DNA from: CAITNM01 sp964446295
GTDB lineage: Bacteria; Pseudomonadota; Alphaproteobacteria; Paracaedibacterales; CAITNM01
Length of the DNA: 20,187 nt
Direction of reading: 5' to 3'
Assembly: GCA_964446295.1 (NCBI GenBank)
Contig: CAYUNR010000025.1
Coordinates: forward strand, 1-20,187
Made by a program: the position numbers and the translations under genes. Shown one piece after another: positions 1 through 6,635 of this stretch. Position 1 is the first letter of the stretch, and each line of letters opens with the position of its first letter. The notes under the pieces are model-generated. The model was not told the origin of the DNA and did no database searches. It saw only the letters and a list, made by a program, of their open reading frames with translations.

Positions 1-10
1 GTATATTTTC

Positions 11-292
11 ATGGATCAAGGTTTAGCTATTTCGGTATTAAGGGAAGCAGTGCTGCTAATCATCAAGCTGAGCCTCCCGATTTTGCTTGTTGCGCTAGTT
101 GTTGGTGTAGTAATTTCTCTGCTTCAAGCACTTACACAAATTCAAGAACAGACTCTAACTTTTGTTCCCAAAATGCTAGCAGTTTTTGGAGTGTTAGTGT
201 TATTGCTACCATTTATGTTGAGTTCCTTGCAGGATTTTGCTGCAGACCTTTTTAATTTAATAGTCATTAAAGAGGTTAGTGTTGCCCTTTGA
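11..292 (+). CDS. fliQ: Flagellar export gate protein FliQ
   Basis: FliQ is a small inner-membrane subunit of the flagellar type III export gate, where it packs around FliP and FliR. The 93-residue product has two long hydrophobic helices, at about residues 13-40 and 53-80. Between them is the polar loop with the family motif LLQALTQIQEQTLTFVPK (about residues 37-54), which is diagnostic for FliQ. Length is close to the usual 87-90. The ATG at 11 gives the expected N-terminus; only 10 bases lie upstream, so the ribosome binding site and promoter cannot be judged. The stop overlaps the start of fliR by 14 bp, indicating translational coupling in a fliQ-fliR-flhB operon. Identification is firm. 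Confidence 0.95.
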   Translation: MDQGLAISVLREAVLLIIKLSLPILLVALVVGVVISLLQALTQIQEQTLTFVPKMLAVFGVLVLLLPFMLSSLQDFAADLFNLIVIKEVSVAL

Positions 293-1061
293 AGTATGGT
301 TTTCCGATTTTCATCATTTTTTTTTCGTATTTGCTAGAGTCTTTGGTTTAGTAATGGGCATGCCATTTTTAAGTCAGATCGAAGTTTCTAGCAAATTCAG
401 AGCAGTGGCATGTATTGCCCTTACCTTAACGTTCAATCCATTGGTGCCTGATGATTACTTTCCAACAGCACAAACATTCACGTGGGCTTTTTGTCGATTT
501 TTTTCGGAATTCTTAGTTGGATTTTTTTTAGGATTAATAGCTCGGTTTGCTTTAGCTGCAGTTGAATTTGCAGGGCAACTTATTGGTTTTGCTGCAGGAA
601 TTTCATCTGCTACCGTTTTTAACCCAAGCCAAGCAAACCATGGATCAGTAGTAAGCGTGTTTTTAACGATGGCAGCTATGACTAGTTTTTTAGTGCTAGA
701 TGGCCATCACATGTTGTTTAAAAATTTGATAGGCACCTATTCTAAGCTACCTCCTGAATGGTTTTCTCAGGAATCGCCATTACTAAATGATTTTTTCAAA
801 GGAATTGTTACTTTAAGTGATATGTTGATGAAGGCAGGGTTTCAGTTAAGCATTCCATTTCTTTTGGTCAATACAGTGCTACAATTTGCCTTAGGAGTAT
901 TAGGAAAACTGGTGCCTCAAATACAAGTTTTCTTTTTGGGCATGTCATTGCAGATTCTTTTGGGTTGGTTTGTCTTGCTTGTAAGTTTTGGAGCAATGCT
1001 TTTGTTTTATGAAAAACTAAACATCTCAGCTTATTCAATAATGGGATTTGAGCATGGCTGA
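279..1061 (+). CDS. fliR: Flagellar export gate protein FliR
   Basis: FliR is an integral membrane component of the flagellar export gate, forming the helical FliP5-FliQ4-FliR1 pore assembly. The 260-residue product is strongly hydrophobic with about six membrane segments. It carries family features including the stretch EFAGQLIGFAAGISSATVF (about residues 95-113) and a QIQVFFLGMSLQILLG segment near residues 213-228. Length matches the family (about 250-265). The start is taken as GTG at 279; AGAGG (271-275) lies just upstream, and the TTG at 282 would be slightly better spaced, so the first residue is uncertain by one codon. It overlaps fliQ by 14 bp and flhB by 8 bp, so the three are co-translated. 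Confidence 0.94.
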   Translation: MLPFEVWFSDFHHFFFVFARVFGLVMGMPFLSQIEVSSKFRAVACIALTLTFNPLVPDDYFPTAQTFTWAFCRFFSEFLVGFFLGLIARFALAAVEFAGQLIGFAAGISSATVFNPSQANHGSVVSVFLTMAAMTSFLVLDGHHMLFKNLIGTYSKLPPEWFSQESPLLNDFFKGIVTLSDMLMKAGFQLSIPFLLVNTVLQFALGVLGKLVPQIQVFFLGMSLQILLGWFVLLVSFGAMLLFYEKLNISAYSIMGFEHG

Positions 1062-2130
1062 TGAATCGCCGGACAAAGAACAAAAAACATTAGACCCTAG
1101 CGCTAAACGGTATGAGGATGCCTATAAAAAAGGCCAGGCACCTATTTCAAAAGACTTCAATAATTTTGCTTTTTTAGTCGTATGTTTAGGTGTTTGCGCG
1201 TGGATTTTACCATGGTGTCTTCGTCGTACTTTGGATTTTTTAACAAACTTCATTAGTATGTCTTGCGAATTACATGTAGATACGCCTGATAATTTAGGAT
1301 TTTTATTAAAAAACGTCTTATTAAAAATGGCTGAGGTTCTTTGGGTTCCATTTTTTGCTCTTATGCTCGCAGCAATTGTCGTAGGATTAAGCCAAAGCTA
1401 TAAAGCGATTTCTACAAAAAGCATTCAACCTAAAGCATCTCATATTTCATTAATGAAGGGTCTGCAGCGTATTTTTAGCAAACAATCAGTAGTAGAGACA
1501 TTAAAATCAACGATTAAGTTAATTTTCTTGGGGACGCTGTTCTATTTTATCTTTGAAGATCACGTGACAAGGCTAACTGTTTGGCTTTGGGCTAGCCCCA
1601 TTGAGTACCTTGTTACACTTAATCAAATAATCATAAAGTATTTAAGCGTTATTTTAATTGCCTATGCGTTTGTAAGTGGGTTTGACTTTTGGTATCAGCG
1701 TCATGTTTTTAAGGAAAACCTTAAAATGACTGTCCAAGAACAGCGTGACGAGCATAAAGAACAAGAAGGAGACCCTAAAGTTCGCTCGAGAATTCGTGAA
1801 ATGCAACGTGAGCGCTCACGCACAAGAATGCTTGGAAATATTCCTCAAGCTACTGTAGTCGTTACAAACCCAACCCACTTTTCTGTTGCATTACGGTGGG
1901 AAGAAGATAGCATGGATGCTCCTGTCGTAATCGCCAAAGGAGCTGATGTTCTTGCCTTTAAAATTCGAGAACTTGCAAAAGAACATAAGGTTCCAATTAT
2001 TGAAAATGCTCCTGTTGCACGCTCCCTATACGATAGCGTTAACTTAGATCAACAAATCCCACCAGAATATTACAAGGTTGTTGCAGAGGTTATTCGTACA
2101 GCGATGCGCATCCGTAGTCATCAGTTTTAG
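1054..2130 (+). CDS. flhB: Flagellar export switch protein FlhB
   Basis: FlhB is the autocleaving substrate-specificity switch of the flagellar export apparatus, changing export from rod/hook to filament-class proteins. The 358-residue product starts with a charged cytoplasmic segment containing a Lys-Arg-x-x-x-Ala motif, followed by four membrane segments between about residues 30 and 215. A basic/acidic linker follows, then the cytoplasmic domain. The autocleavage motif NPTH is intact at residues 272-275, so cleavage between N272 and P273 is expected. ATG at 1054 was preferred over an in-frame TTG at 1048 because it gives the typical MADES-like FlhB N-terminus. It overlaps fliR by 8 bp and is the last gene of this flagellar block. 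No clear intrinsic terminator follows. Confidence 0.95.
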   Translation: MADESPDKEQKTLDPSAKRYEDAYKKGQAPISKDFNNFAFLVVCLGVCAWILPWCLRRTLDFLTNFISMSCELHVDTPDNLGFLLKNVLLKMAEVLWVPFFALMLAAIVVGLSQSYKAISTKSIQPKASHISLMKGLQRIFSKQSVVETLKSTIKLIFLGTLFYFIFEDHVTRLTVWLWASPIEYLVTLNQIIIKYLSVILIAYAFVSGFDFWYQRHVFKENLKMTVQEQRDEHKEQEGDPKVRSRIREMQRERSRTRMLGNIPQATVVVTNPTHFSVALRWEEDSMDAPVVIAKGADVLAFKIRELAKEHKVPIIENAPVARSLYDSVNLDQQIPPEYYKVVAEVIRTAMRIRSHQF

Positions 2131-2171
2131 AAATCTAAAAACATAAAATATCAAAAAAATAGCTTTGATTA

Positions 2172-2188
2172 TGCTGGCTTCGCCGGCA
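2172..2188. repeat. Short GC-rich hairpin after flhB
   Basis: TGCTGGC and GCCGGCA flank a three-base TTC loop, giving a seven-pair stem with one G-T wobble in an otherwise AT-rich spacer. No T-run follows on either strand within 10 bases, so it is not a standard intrinsic terminator. It could stabilise the 3' end of the flhB transcript or be a copy of a dispersed REP-like element; one copy in this window cannot decide. Confidence 0.5.
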
Positions 2189-2310
2189 GAACATTAAAAA
2201 TATTAATGCAGCAAACGTCTCGAAAATGCCACAGTACAAAACAAAAAATTATGCTTAATTTTAAATATACTAGCCTAATAGAAACTATGCTGTATATTGC
2301 TACTATAGGG

Positions 2311-2330
2311 TACAGTATGTAATGACTGTA
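2311..2330. promoter_or_regulatory. Operator-like inverted repeat before the Asp/Lys/His-rich secreted protein
   Basis: TACAGT (2311-2316) and ACTGTA (2325-2330) form a perfect 6-bp inverted repeat with an 8-bp spacer. A further CTGTA lies at 2290-2294. The site ends 26 bases before the start codon at 2357, where a repressor operator or an mRNA hairpin could act. No confident -10/-35 pair was found around it. Function is inferred only from symmetry and position. Confidence 0.35.
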
Positions 2331-2356
2331 AAATTTAACATGGAGTTTTTTGAGTT

Positions 2357-2971
2357 ATGAAAGAATTATTAAAATTATTGAGCATTGCGTTAGCAATTTC
2401 AACATCTGCAACGTATGCGGTGATATCTAGTGGACATAAGGCTGATGCTGCAAACTCAACTGAAGGTAAAGTTGCAGATGCTGATGTAAAAGCTAAGCAT
2501 GCTGATGATAAAGCCAATCACGAAGCAGCTGATGCAGACGCAAAAGGCGATGCCGATGCAAAAGCAGAAAAGAAAACAGAGCACAAAGCAGATGATGCCG
2601 ATGCAAAAACTGATGCTGATGCTGATACAGATGCAAAAGCAGCAAAGAAAGCAAAACACAAGAATGCGGACGCGAAGAAAGCTAAGCACAAGGATGCAGC
2701 AACACATGCTGATGCGGACAGCAAGGCTACAGACGCAAAAACTGAAGACAACGCTGAACACAAAGCTACTGATGCTGACGGAAAAGCTGAGCACAAAGAC
2801 ACAGCAACACATGCAGATGCGCACGCTACTCATCATCATGTTGGCCGCAAAGCTGCAAACGATATAACTGCTCGTTTGAATGCTATGCATACGCCATACA
2901 CTCCATTAACAACTCTTCCTGATGCACCATGTTGTGCAGAAAAGAAAAGTTCTGCAAAAGCTGCTGCTTAA
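2357..2971 (+). CDS. Secreted Ala/Asp/Lys/His-rich low-complexity protein of unknown function
   Basis: I do not recognise a family. The 204-residue product has a good Sec signal peptide: MKELLKLL, a hydrophobic core, and a probable cleavage after ATYA near residue 21. Residues 30-165 are almost entirely Ala, Asp, Lys, His, Glu and Thr, built from short DADAK / KAKH / EHKA units. A longer unit, (K/E)HKDxATHADA, occurs twice about 35 codons apart. Residues 158-161 include a THHH cluster, and the C-terminus (about 170-204) is less repetitive and contains a Cys-Cys pair. The mature protein should be soluble, highly charged and disordered, in the periplasm or outside the cell. A weak GGAG lies 11 bases upstream and TGAG is closer. 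It is a single transcription unit ending at a strong terminator. Metal or polyanion binding is possible but unproven. Confidence 0.7.
   Translation: MKELLKLLSIALAISTSATYAVISSGHKADAANSTEGKVADADVKAKHADDKANHEAADADAKGDADAKAEKKTEHKADDADAKTDADADTDAKAAKKAKHKNADAKKAKHKDAATHADADSKATDAKTEDNAEHKATDADGKAEHKDTATHADAHATHHHVGRKAANDITARLNAMHTPYTPLTTLPDAPCCAEKKSSAKAAA
2679..2822 (+). repeat. Two-copy internal repeat in the low-complexity gene
   Basis: Segments at about 2679-2717 and 2784-2822 are near-identical in both DNA and protein, each encoding (A-K/E)HKDxATHADA. They are offset by 105 bp, exactly 35 codons, so the frame is kept. They sit in a broader field of degenerate GATGCAGATGCAAAA-type units from about 2470 to 2850. 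Such units can expand or contract by slippage or recombination. Confidence 0.6.
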
Positions 2972-2996
2972 CACAAAGCTAGCAAGTAAAAAGAGG

Positions 2997-3023
2997 AAGG
3001 AGGCCCTTGGGCCTCTTTTTTTT
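2997..3023 (+). terminator. Strong intrinsic terminator overlapping a Shine-Dalgarno-like sequence
   Basis: GAGGCC (3000-3005), a CTTG tetraloop and GGCCTC (3010-3015) form a GC-rich stem. It is extended by AAG pairing with the first T residues and followed by eight T residues (3016-3023). It ends transcription of the secreted low-complexity gene. Its left arm is also a strong AAGGAGG Shine-Dalgarno-like sequence (2997-3003), and the next gene starts only three bases after the T-run. Confidence 0.88.
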
Positions 3024-3025
3024 AT

Positions 3026-3937
3026 ATGAATTTTCTTCAAGAATATGTTCAACATGAATTAGGCTGGCATTCAAGAGATGTTAAAAAAGCTTATCAAGCA
3101 TTACAGAGTGGCTACAGAGCTGGAGAGTGTGTTGGATATGCAAATATTGAGCAAGTTCAAGCCTATGTCTTCACCAGATTTCCAGCGACCTACCAAGTTT
3201 GCTTAAAGCTTATAGGTAAGTATTTTAACGATCTAAAAATTCATTCCGTTTTAGACTGGGGTTGTGGCATTGGCACAGCATCGCTCGCATTAAGTCAACA
3301 TTTTGAAAATTTAGAATATTATTTAGTTGAACAAGACAAACAAGCCAAAACTTACGCGATAGAATTCCTAACACATTTTTTCCCCAATAATATTGTGCAC
3401 CACGAAAAAATATCAAAAAATGTTGATTTATCCGTATTTAGCTATTCCCTGGGTGAAGTGCAAAATTGGCAAAAAACTCTTGATAGTATTTGGGATAAAA
3501 CAAAATATTTGTTGATTATAGAACCTGGAACAACGGTTCATTTTAAGCGATTGATGATAATTAGAGACTATATGTTAGCTAAAGGGGCTAAACTTTGGGG
3601 GCCGTGCTGCCATACAAAGCTATGCCCGTTACAAGATAATGACTGGTGTCATTTTGCGGTTAATGTGCCCAGATCAAAAGAACATCGCATGCTTAAGGGT
3701 GGTGAACGAGGATTTGAACAAGAAGCTTACAGTTATCTACTTTTCGCAAAAGAACCAAGAGAAGTTGATTTTGGTCGAGTAGTTGCCGCCCCAAGGCTTC
3801 ATGGAGGCCATATAGATTTAAAAATTTGTACTAATAATGGAGCCATTAGTACACCAACTGTTGGACGCAGTTCTGGCAATTACAAGACGCTAAAAAAATG
3901 TGTGTGGGGAGATAGCCTTACCCATGAATTGCTTTAG
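3026..3937 (+). CDS. Rsm22/METTL17-family ribosome-assembly methyltransferase-like protein
   Basis: This 303-residue product matches the Rsm22 family, whose mitochondrial members (Rsm22, METTL17) act in small-subunit assembly. The Rossmann SAM-binding loop LDWGCGIGTASL is at residues 76-87. The family segment IEPGT is near residues 170-174, followed by GPCCHTKLCPLQDNDWCHF. Cysteines 194, 200 and 208 have the spacing +6, +8 typical of the family's [4Fe-4S] ligands, and C268 near GGHIDLKIC supplies the fourth; C195 is an extra neighbour. RSKEHRMLKGG and a SYLLF strand are also typical. ATG at 3026 is the first start after an in-frame stop at 2987; a Shine-Dalgarno-like AAGGAGG lies 22 bases upstream inside a terminator hairpin. 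Its 3' end overlaps the convergent lpdA by 20 bp. Family assignment is strong; the reaction is uncertain. Confidence 0.87.
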   Translation: MNFLQEYVQHELGWHSRDVKKAYQALQSGYRAGECVGYANIEQVQAYVFTRFPATYQVCLKLIGKYFNDLKIHSVLDWGCGIGTASLALSQHFENLEYYLVEQDKQAKTYAIEFLTHFFPNNIVHHEKISKNVDLSVFSYSLGEVQNWQKTLDSIWDKTKYLLIIEPGTTVHFKRLMIIRDYMLAKGAKLWGPCCHTKLCPLQDNDWCHFAVNVPRSKEHRMLKGGERGFEQEAYSYLLFAKEPREVDFGRVVAAPRLHGGHIDLKICTNNGAISTPTVGRSSGNYKTLKKCVWGDSLTHELL

Positions 3938-5297
3938 AAACACCTGCCCAAGCAGCTTCTTTAATAGCTTCACTATGAGTTGGGTGCGCATGACAAGTGC
4001 GGGCAATATCTTCAACTGTTGCGTGCATGCTCATAGCTTGAGCTACCTGAGAAATCATCGTTCCGGCGCAACTACCTATAATATGAGCACCTAACACAAG
4101 CCCTGTTTCTTGGTGGCTTAGCAACTTTACAAAACCTTCTGTTTCATGAACTGCTTTTGCTCGGCTATTTGCAGAGAAGGGAAACTTACTAACTTTGTAA
4201 GGAATGTTAGCTGCTTGTAACTGAGGCTCAATGAAGCCAACACTTGCGACTTCTGGCTGCGTATACACCACCGCAGGAATAACGTTGTAGTCAACACATG
4301 AATCTATGTCTGATAACAGCTCAGCAAGAGCGACCGCTTCCTCTTCAGCTTTGTGGGCAAGCATCGGCCCCTCTACAATATCACCAATGGCGTAAATACC
4401 CTTAATGGTGGTTTCAAAGCGGGTATTAATTTTGATATAACCCTGCGCTGTCGTTTCAATTCCAATTTTTTCAAGGTTAAGCCCTATTGTATTTGGCACA
4501 CGGCCTACCGAAACTAATATTTTATCTACAGTCAAAGTTTCTGTGCCATCACTAGCTTCTAACAACAACTCAGCTCTAGCTTTTTCAGTTTTAATTGCTT
4601 TAATTTTTGCACCCAAGTGAAATGCAAATCCTTGCTTTTCGAGAATTGTGTGTAGTGCTTGGCTTAAATCTGGGTCAAGCCCTGGAGCAATACGATCAAG
4701 GGTTTCAATCACATGAATTTTTGACCCCAACCTGCCCCAGACTGAACCTAACTCCAGGCCAATATACCCGCCACCAATAATAGCAATAGTTTTAGGAACA
4801 TGATCTAAATCAAGAGCGTCAGTCGAAGATAAAACAATCGATTTATCTATCGGAATATTTGGCAATGATCTTGGTATTGAGCCTGTCGCAACGACAATGG
4901 CATCAGCATTTAAAATTTCGTCACCGGCTTTAATTTGATTTTTACTAACTATTTGAGCTGCAGCATTAATAAAACGGATATTATTTTTTTTAAACAAAAA
5001 CTGAATACCTTGACCAAGCTCGTCTAGCACTTGATTTTTTTGAGATTGTAATTGTTTGATATCAATAGCTAGCTCTTTGACCGAAATTCCAAGCTTTTTA
5101 AACTTATGGCCTGCTTTGTAATACTCATGGGATGCATGCAAAAGGTTTTTGGAAGGAATACACCCCATGTTTAGGCAAGTTCCGCCGGGACGCTTCATTG
5201 AGTCGATAATAGTAACTGTATTGCCAAGCTGTGCAGCACGAATAGCACACACATATCCACCGGGACCAGCACCAATAATGACAATATTTTTAGCCAT
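3918..5297 (-). CDS. lpdA: Dihydrolipoyl dehydrogenase (E3)
   Basis: This flavoprotein reoxidises dihydrolipoamide in 2-oxoacid dehydrogenase or glycine-cleavage complexes, using FAD and NAD+. The 459-residue product has the N-terminal FAD-binding GAGPGGYVCAIRAAQLG (residues 9-25), the redox-active disulfide CLNMGC (C41, C46), and the central NAD-binding GGGYIGLELG. The second FAD motif is YAIGDIVEGPMLAHKAEEEA. The C-terminal dimer-interface His-Glu pair is in HAHPTHSEAIKEAAW. Length is typical. The start is supported by AGGGAG eight bases upstream. It is the last gene of the antiporter-rnhB-rlmB-lpdA run, 16 bases after rlmB, and no E1/E2 subunit gene is nearby, so it likely serves several complexes. 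Its 3' end overlaps the convergent Rsm22-family gene by 20 bp. Confidence 0.95.
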   Translation of the reverse strand: MAKNIVIIGAGPGGYVCAIRAAQLGNTVTIIDSMKRPGGTCLNMGCIPSKNLLHASHEYYKAGHKFKKLGISVKELAIDIKQLQSQKNQVLDELGQGIQFLFKKNNIRFINAAAQIVSKNQIKAGDEILNADAIVVATGSIPRSLPNIPIDKSIVLSSTDALDLDHVPKTIAIIGGGYIGLELGSVWGRLGSKIHVIETLDRIAPGLDPDLSQALHTILEKQGFAFHLGAKIKAIKTEKARAELLLEASDGTETLTVDKILVSVGRVPNTIGLNLEKIGIETTAQGYIKINTRFETTIKGIYAIGDIVEGPMLAHKAEEEAVALAELLSDIDSCVDYNVIPAVVYTQPEVASVGFIEPQLQAANIPYKVSKFPFSANSRAKAVHETEGFVKLLSHQETGLVLGAHIIGSCAGTMISQVAQAMSMHATVEDIARTCHAHPTHSEAIKEAAWAGVSKAIHG

Positions 5298-5313
5298 AGA
5301 CGCTCCCTAAAAG

Positions 5314-6018
5314 TTAATTTTGTTGGCGAAAAACTTCATACAATGCAACAGCAGCTGCGTTAGAAACGTTAAGCGTTTGGAAATTTTTAGAGGTTGGAAG
5401 CTGAAGAGTTTGGTCACAATTCTTCATAGTTAAAGACCGCATGCCATCACCTTCATTACCAAAAACCAATGCGGTTTTTTTGGCAAAAGAAAAATTTTGA
5501 AGGTTATCTTTTGCGTGCTCAGAAAAGCCATACATCCAAAAACCAAGCTCTTTTAGCTCAGCAATTGATGTTGCAAGATTTTTGACTTCAATCCGTGGTA
5601 CTACCTCTAGTGCACCTGAAGCTGCTTTTGCTAATACTCCAGATTCTGGTGCGCTATTGCGTTCTGTCGTAATAACACCTACAGCACCAAAAACTGCACA
5701 TGATCTCCAGATAGCTCCCATGTTATGTGGATCAGTAATTTGATCCAAAATAACAACTAACATAGGGGCATCTTCTTCAAGAATTGAAATATCTTCCGGG
5801 ATCAGTTCGTGAACACACATTGCAATTCCTTGATGCACTGCTTCTTTACCAACTTTTTGTTCTATAATTTTAACATCCACAACTTCAAAAGGAATTTTCT
5901 TAGTTAGTTGTAATTTTTTAGGGTCTTGTCGTCTGTCTAAAAGAATTTTTTCAATTTTTCTAGACTGGTTACTCAGTGCCGCATTGCAAGCATGCCAGCC
6001 ATACATCCAATAGGTCAT
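5314..6018 (-). CDS. rlmB: 23S rRNA 2'-O-methyltransferase RlmB-like (SpoU family)
   Basis: SpoU-family enzymes methylate the 2'-OH of RNA; RlmB modifies G2251 in the 23S rRNA peptidyl-transferase P-loop. The 234-residue product has a short N-terminal substrate-binding domain starting MYGWHACNAAL (residues 5-15). The SPOUT domain carries all three motifs: LDQITDPHNMGAIWRS (residues 91-106, with N99 and R105), LVFGNEGDGMR (about 187-197), and LNVSNAAAVALYE (about 217-229), which form the trefoil knot. It starts within an ATGA overlap with rnhB, so the two are translationally coupled. Assignment to RlmB rather than TrmH rests on the N-terminal domain and length; the target nucleotide is inferred. 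Confidence 0.9.
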   Translation of the reverse strand: MTYWMYGWHACNAALSNQSRKIEKILLDRRQDPKKLQLTKKIPFEVVDVKIIEQKVGKEAVHQGIAMCVHELIPEDISILEEDAPMLVVILDQITDPHNMGAIWRSCAVFGAVGVITTERNSAPESGVLAKAASGALEVVPRIEVKNLATSIAELKELGFWMYGFSEHAKDNLQNFSFAKKTALVFGNEGDGMRSLTMKNCDQTLQLPTSKNFQTLNVSNAAAVALYEVFRQQN

Positions 6019-6635
6019 GCAGCTTCACCCAATAAAGCACGAATAGGCGCAAAGCTTTTTCGATGATGAGGCGTTGCTCCATAATTTCTCAAAGCATCTT
6101 GGTGAATGGAAGTTCCGTAGCCAGCGTTTTTTGACCAGCAGTAAACAGGATATTTTTTTGAAAGCTCAGTCATAATACGGTCTCGAGTAACTTTTGCAAT
6201 AATAGATGCAGCAGAAATGCTTAGTGATAAACTATCGCCTTTAACAATCATTGTGAAGGGAATGTTGATTGAAGGTTTGCGAATTCCATCAATCAGTACA
6301 TGTTCTGGTTGAATAGGTAGTGCAGCGATAGCCCTCTCCACACTCAGTCTTGTTGCGTTTCCAATATTCAGGCTGTCAATTTCTTCAACAGAAGCTGAAC
6401 CAACTCCATAAACAAGAGAAGCAGAATTTGTTAGCATTTCAAAGCATTGTTCACGTTTTTTGGTAGTTAATTTTTTTGAATCATTTAGGCCTGCCCACAA
6501 ACCTTGGTTGTATTCAAAAAACATCACAGCGGCAGCAACAACTGGACCAGCCCAAGGGCCGCATCCAGCTTCATCAACACCAGCTACCTTTTGAGATATA
6601 ATTTTTTGTTCAAAAGAAAAATCAGGCATCTTCAT
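6015..6635 (-). CDS. rnhB: Ribonuclease HII
   Basis: RNase HII cleaves the RNA strand of RNA-DNA hybrids and starts removal of single ribonucleotides from DNA. The 206-residue form begins MKMPDFSFEQ. The active-site set is complete: D21 and E22 in VAGVDEAGCGPWAGPVV, D116 in LIDGIRKPS, and D152 in SIIAKVTRDRIM. The frame stays open to a GTG at 6683, but that extension is Lys-rich, unlike the family, and lies inside the upstream gene. ATG at 6635 or 6629 both fit the usual length, so the start is uncertain by two codons. It overlaps the antiporter gene by about 14 bp upstream and rlmB by 4 bp downstream. Confidence 0.93.
   Translation of the reverse strand: MKMPDFSFEQKIISQKVAGVDEAGCGPWAGPVVAAAVMFFEYNQGLWAGLNDSKKLTTKKREQCFEMLTNSASLVYGVGSASVEEIDSLNIGNATRLSVERAIAALPIQPEHVLIDGIRKPSINIPFTMIVKGDSLSLSISAASIIAKVTRDRIMTELSKKYPVYCWSKNAGYGTSIHQDALRNYGATPHHRKSFAPIRALLGEAA

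Noticed and set aside
2456..2890. Long open frames on both strands overlapping the Asp/Lys/His-rich gene, including a Cys/Phe/Ser-rich minus-strand frame.
   Set aside because: They arise because the repetitive GAT/GCA/AAA codons avoid stops in other frames. They lack ribosome binding sites; the plus-strand frame with signal peptide, two-copy repeat in phase and terminator is the real gene.
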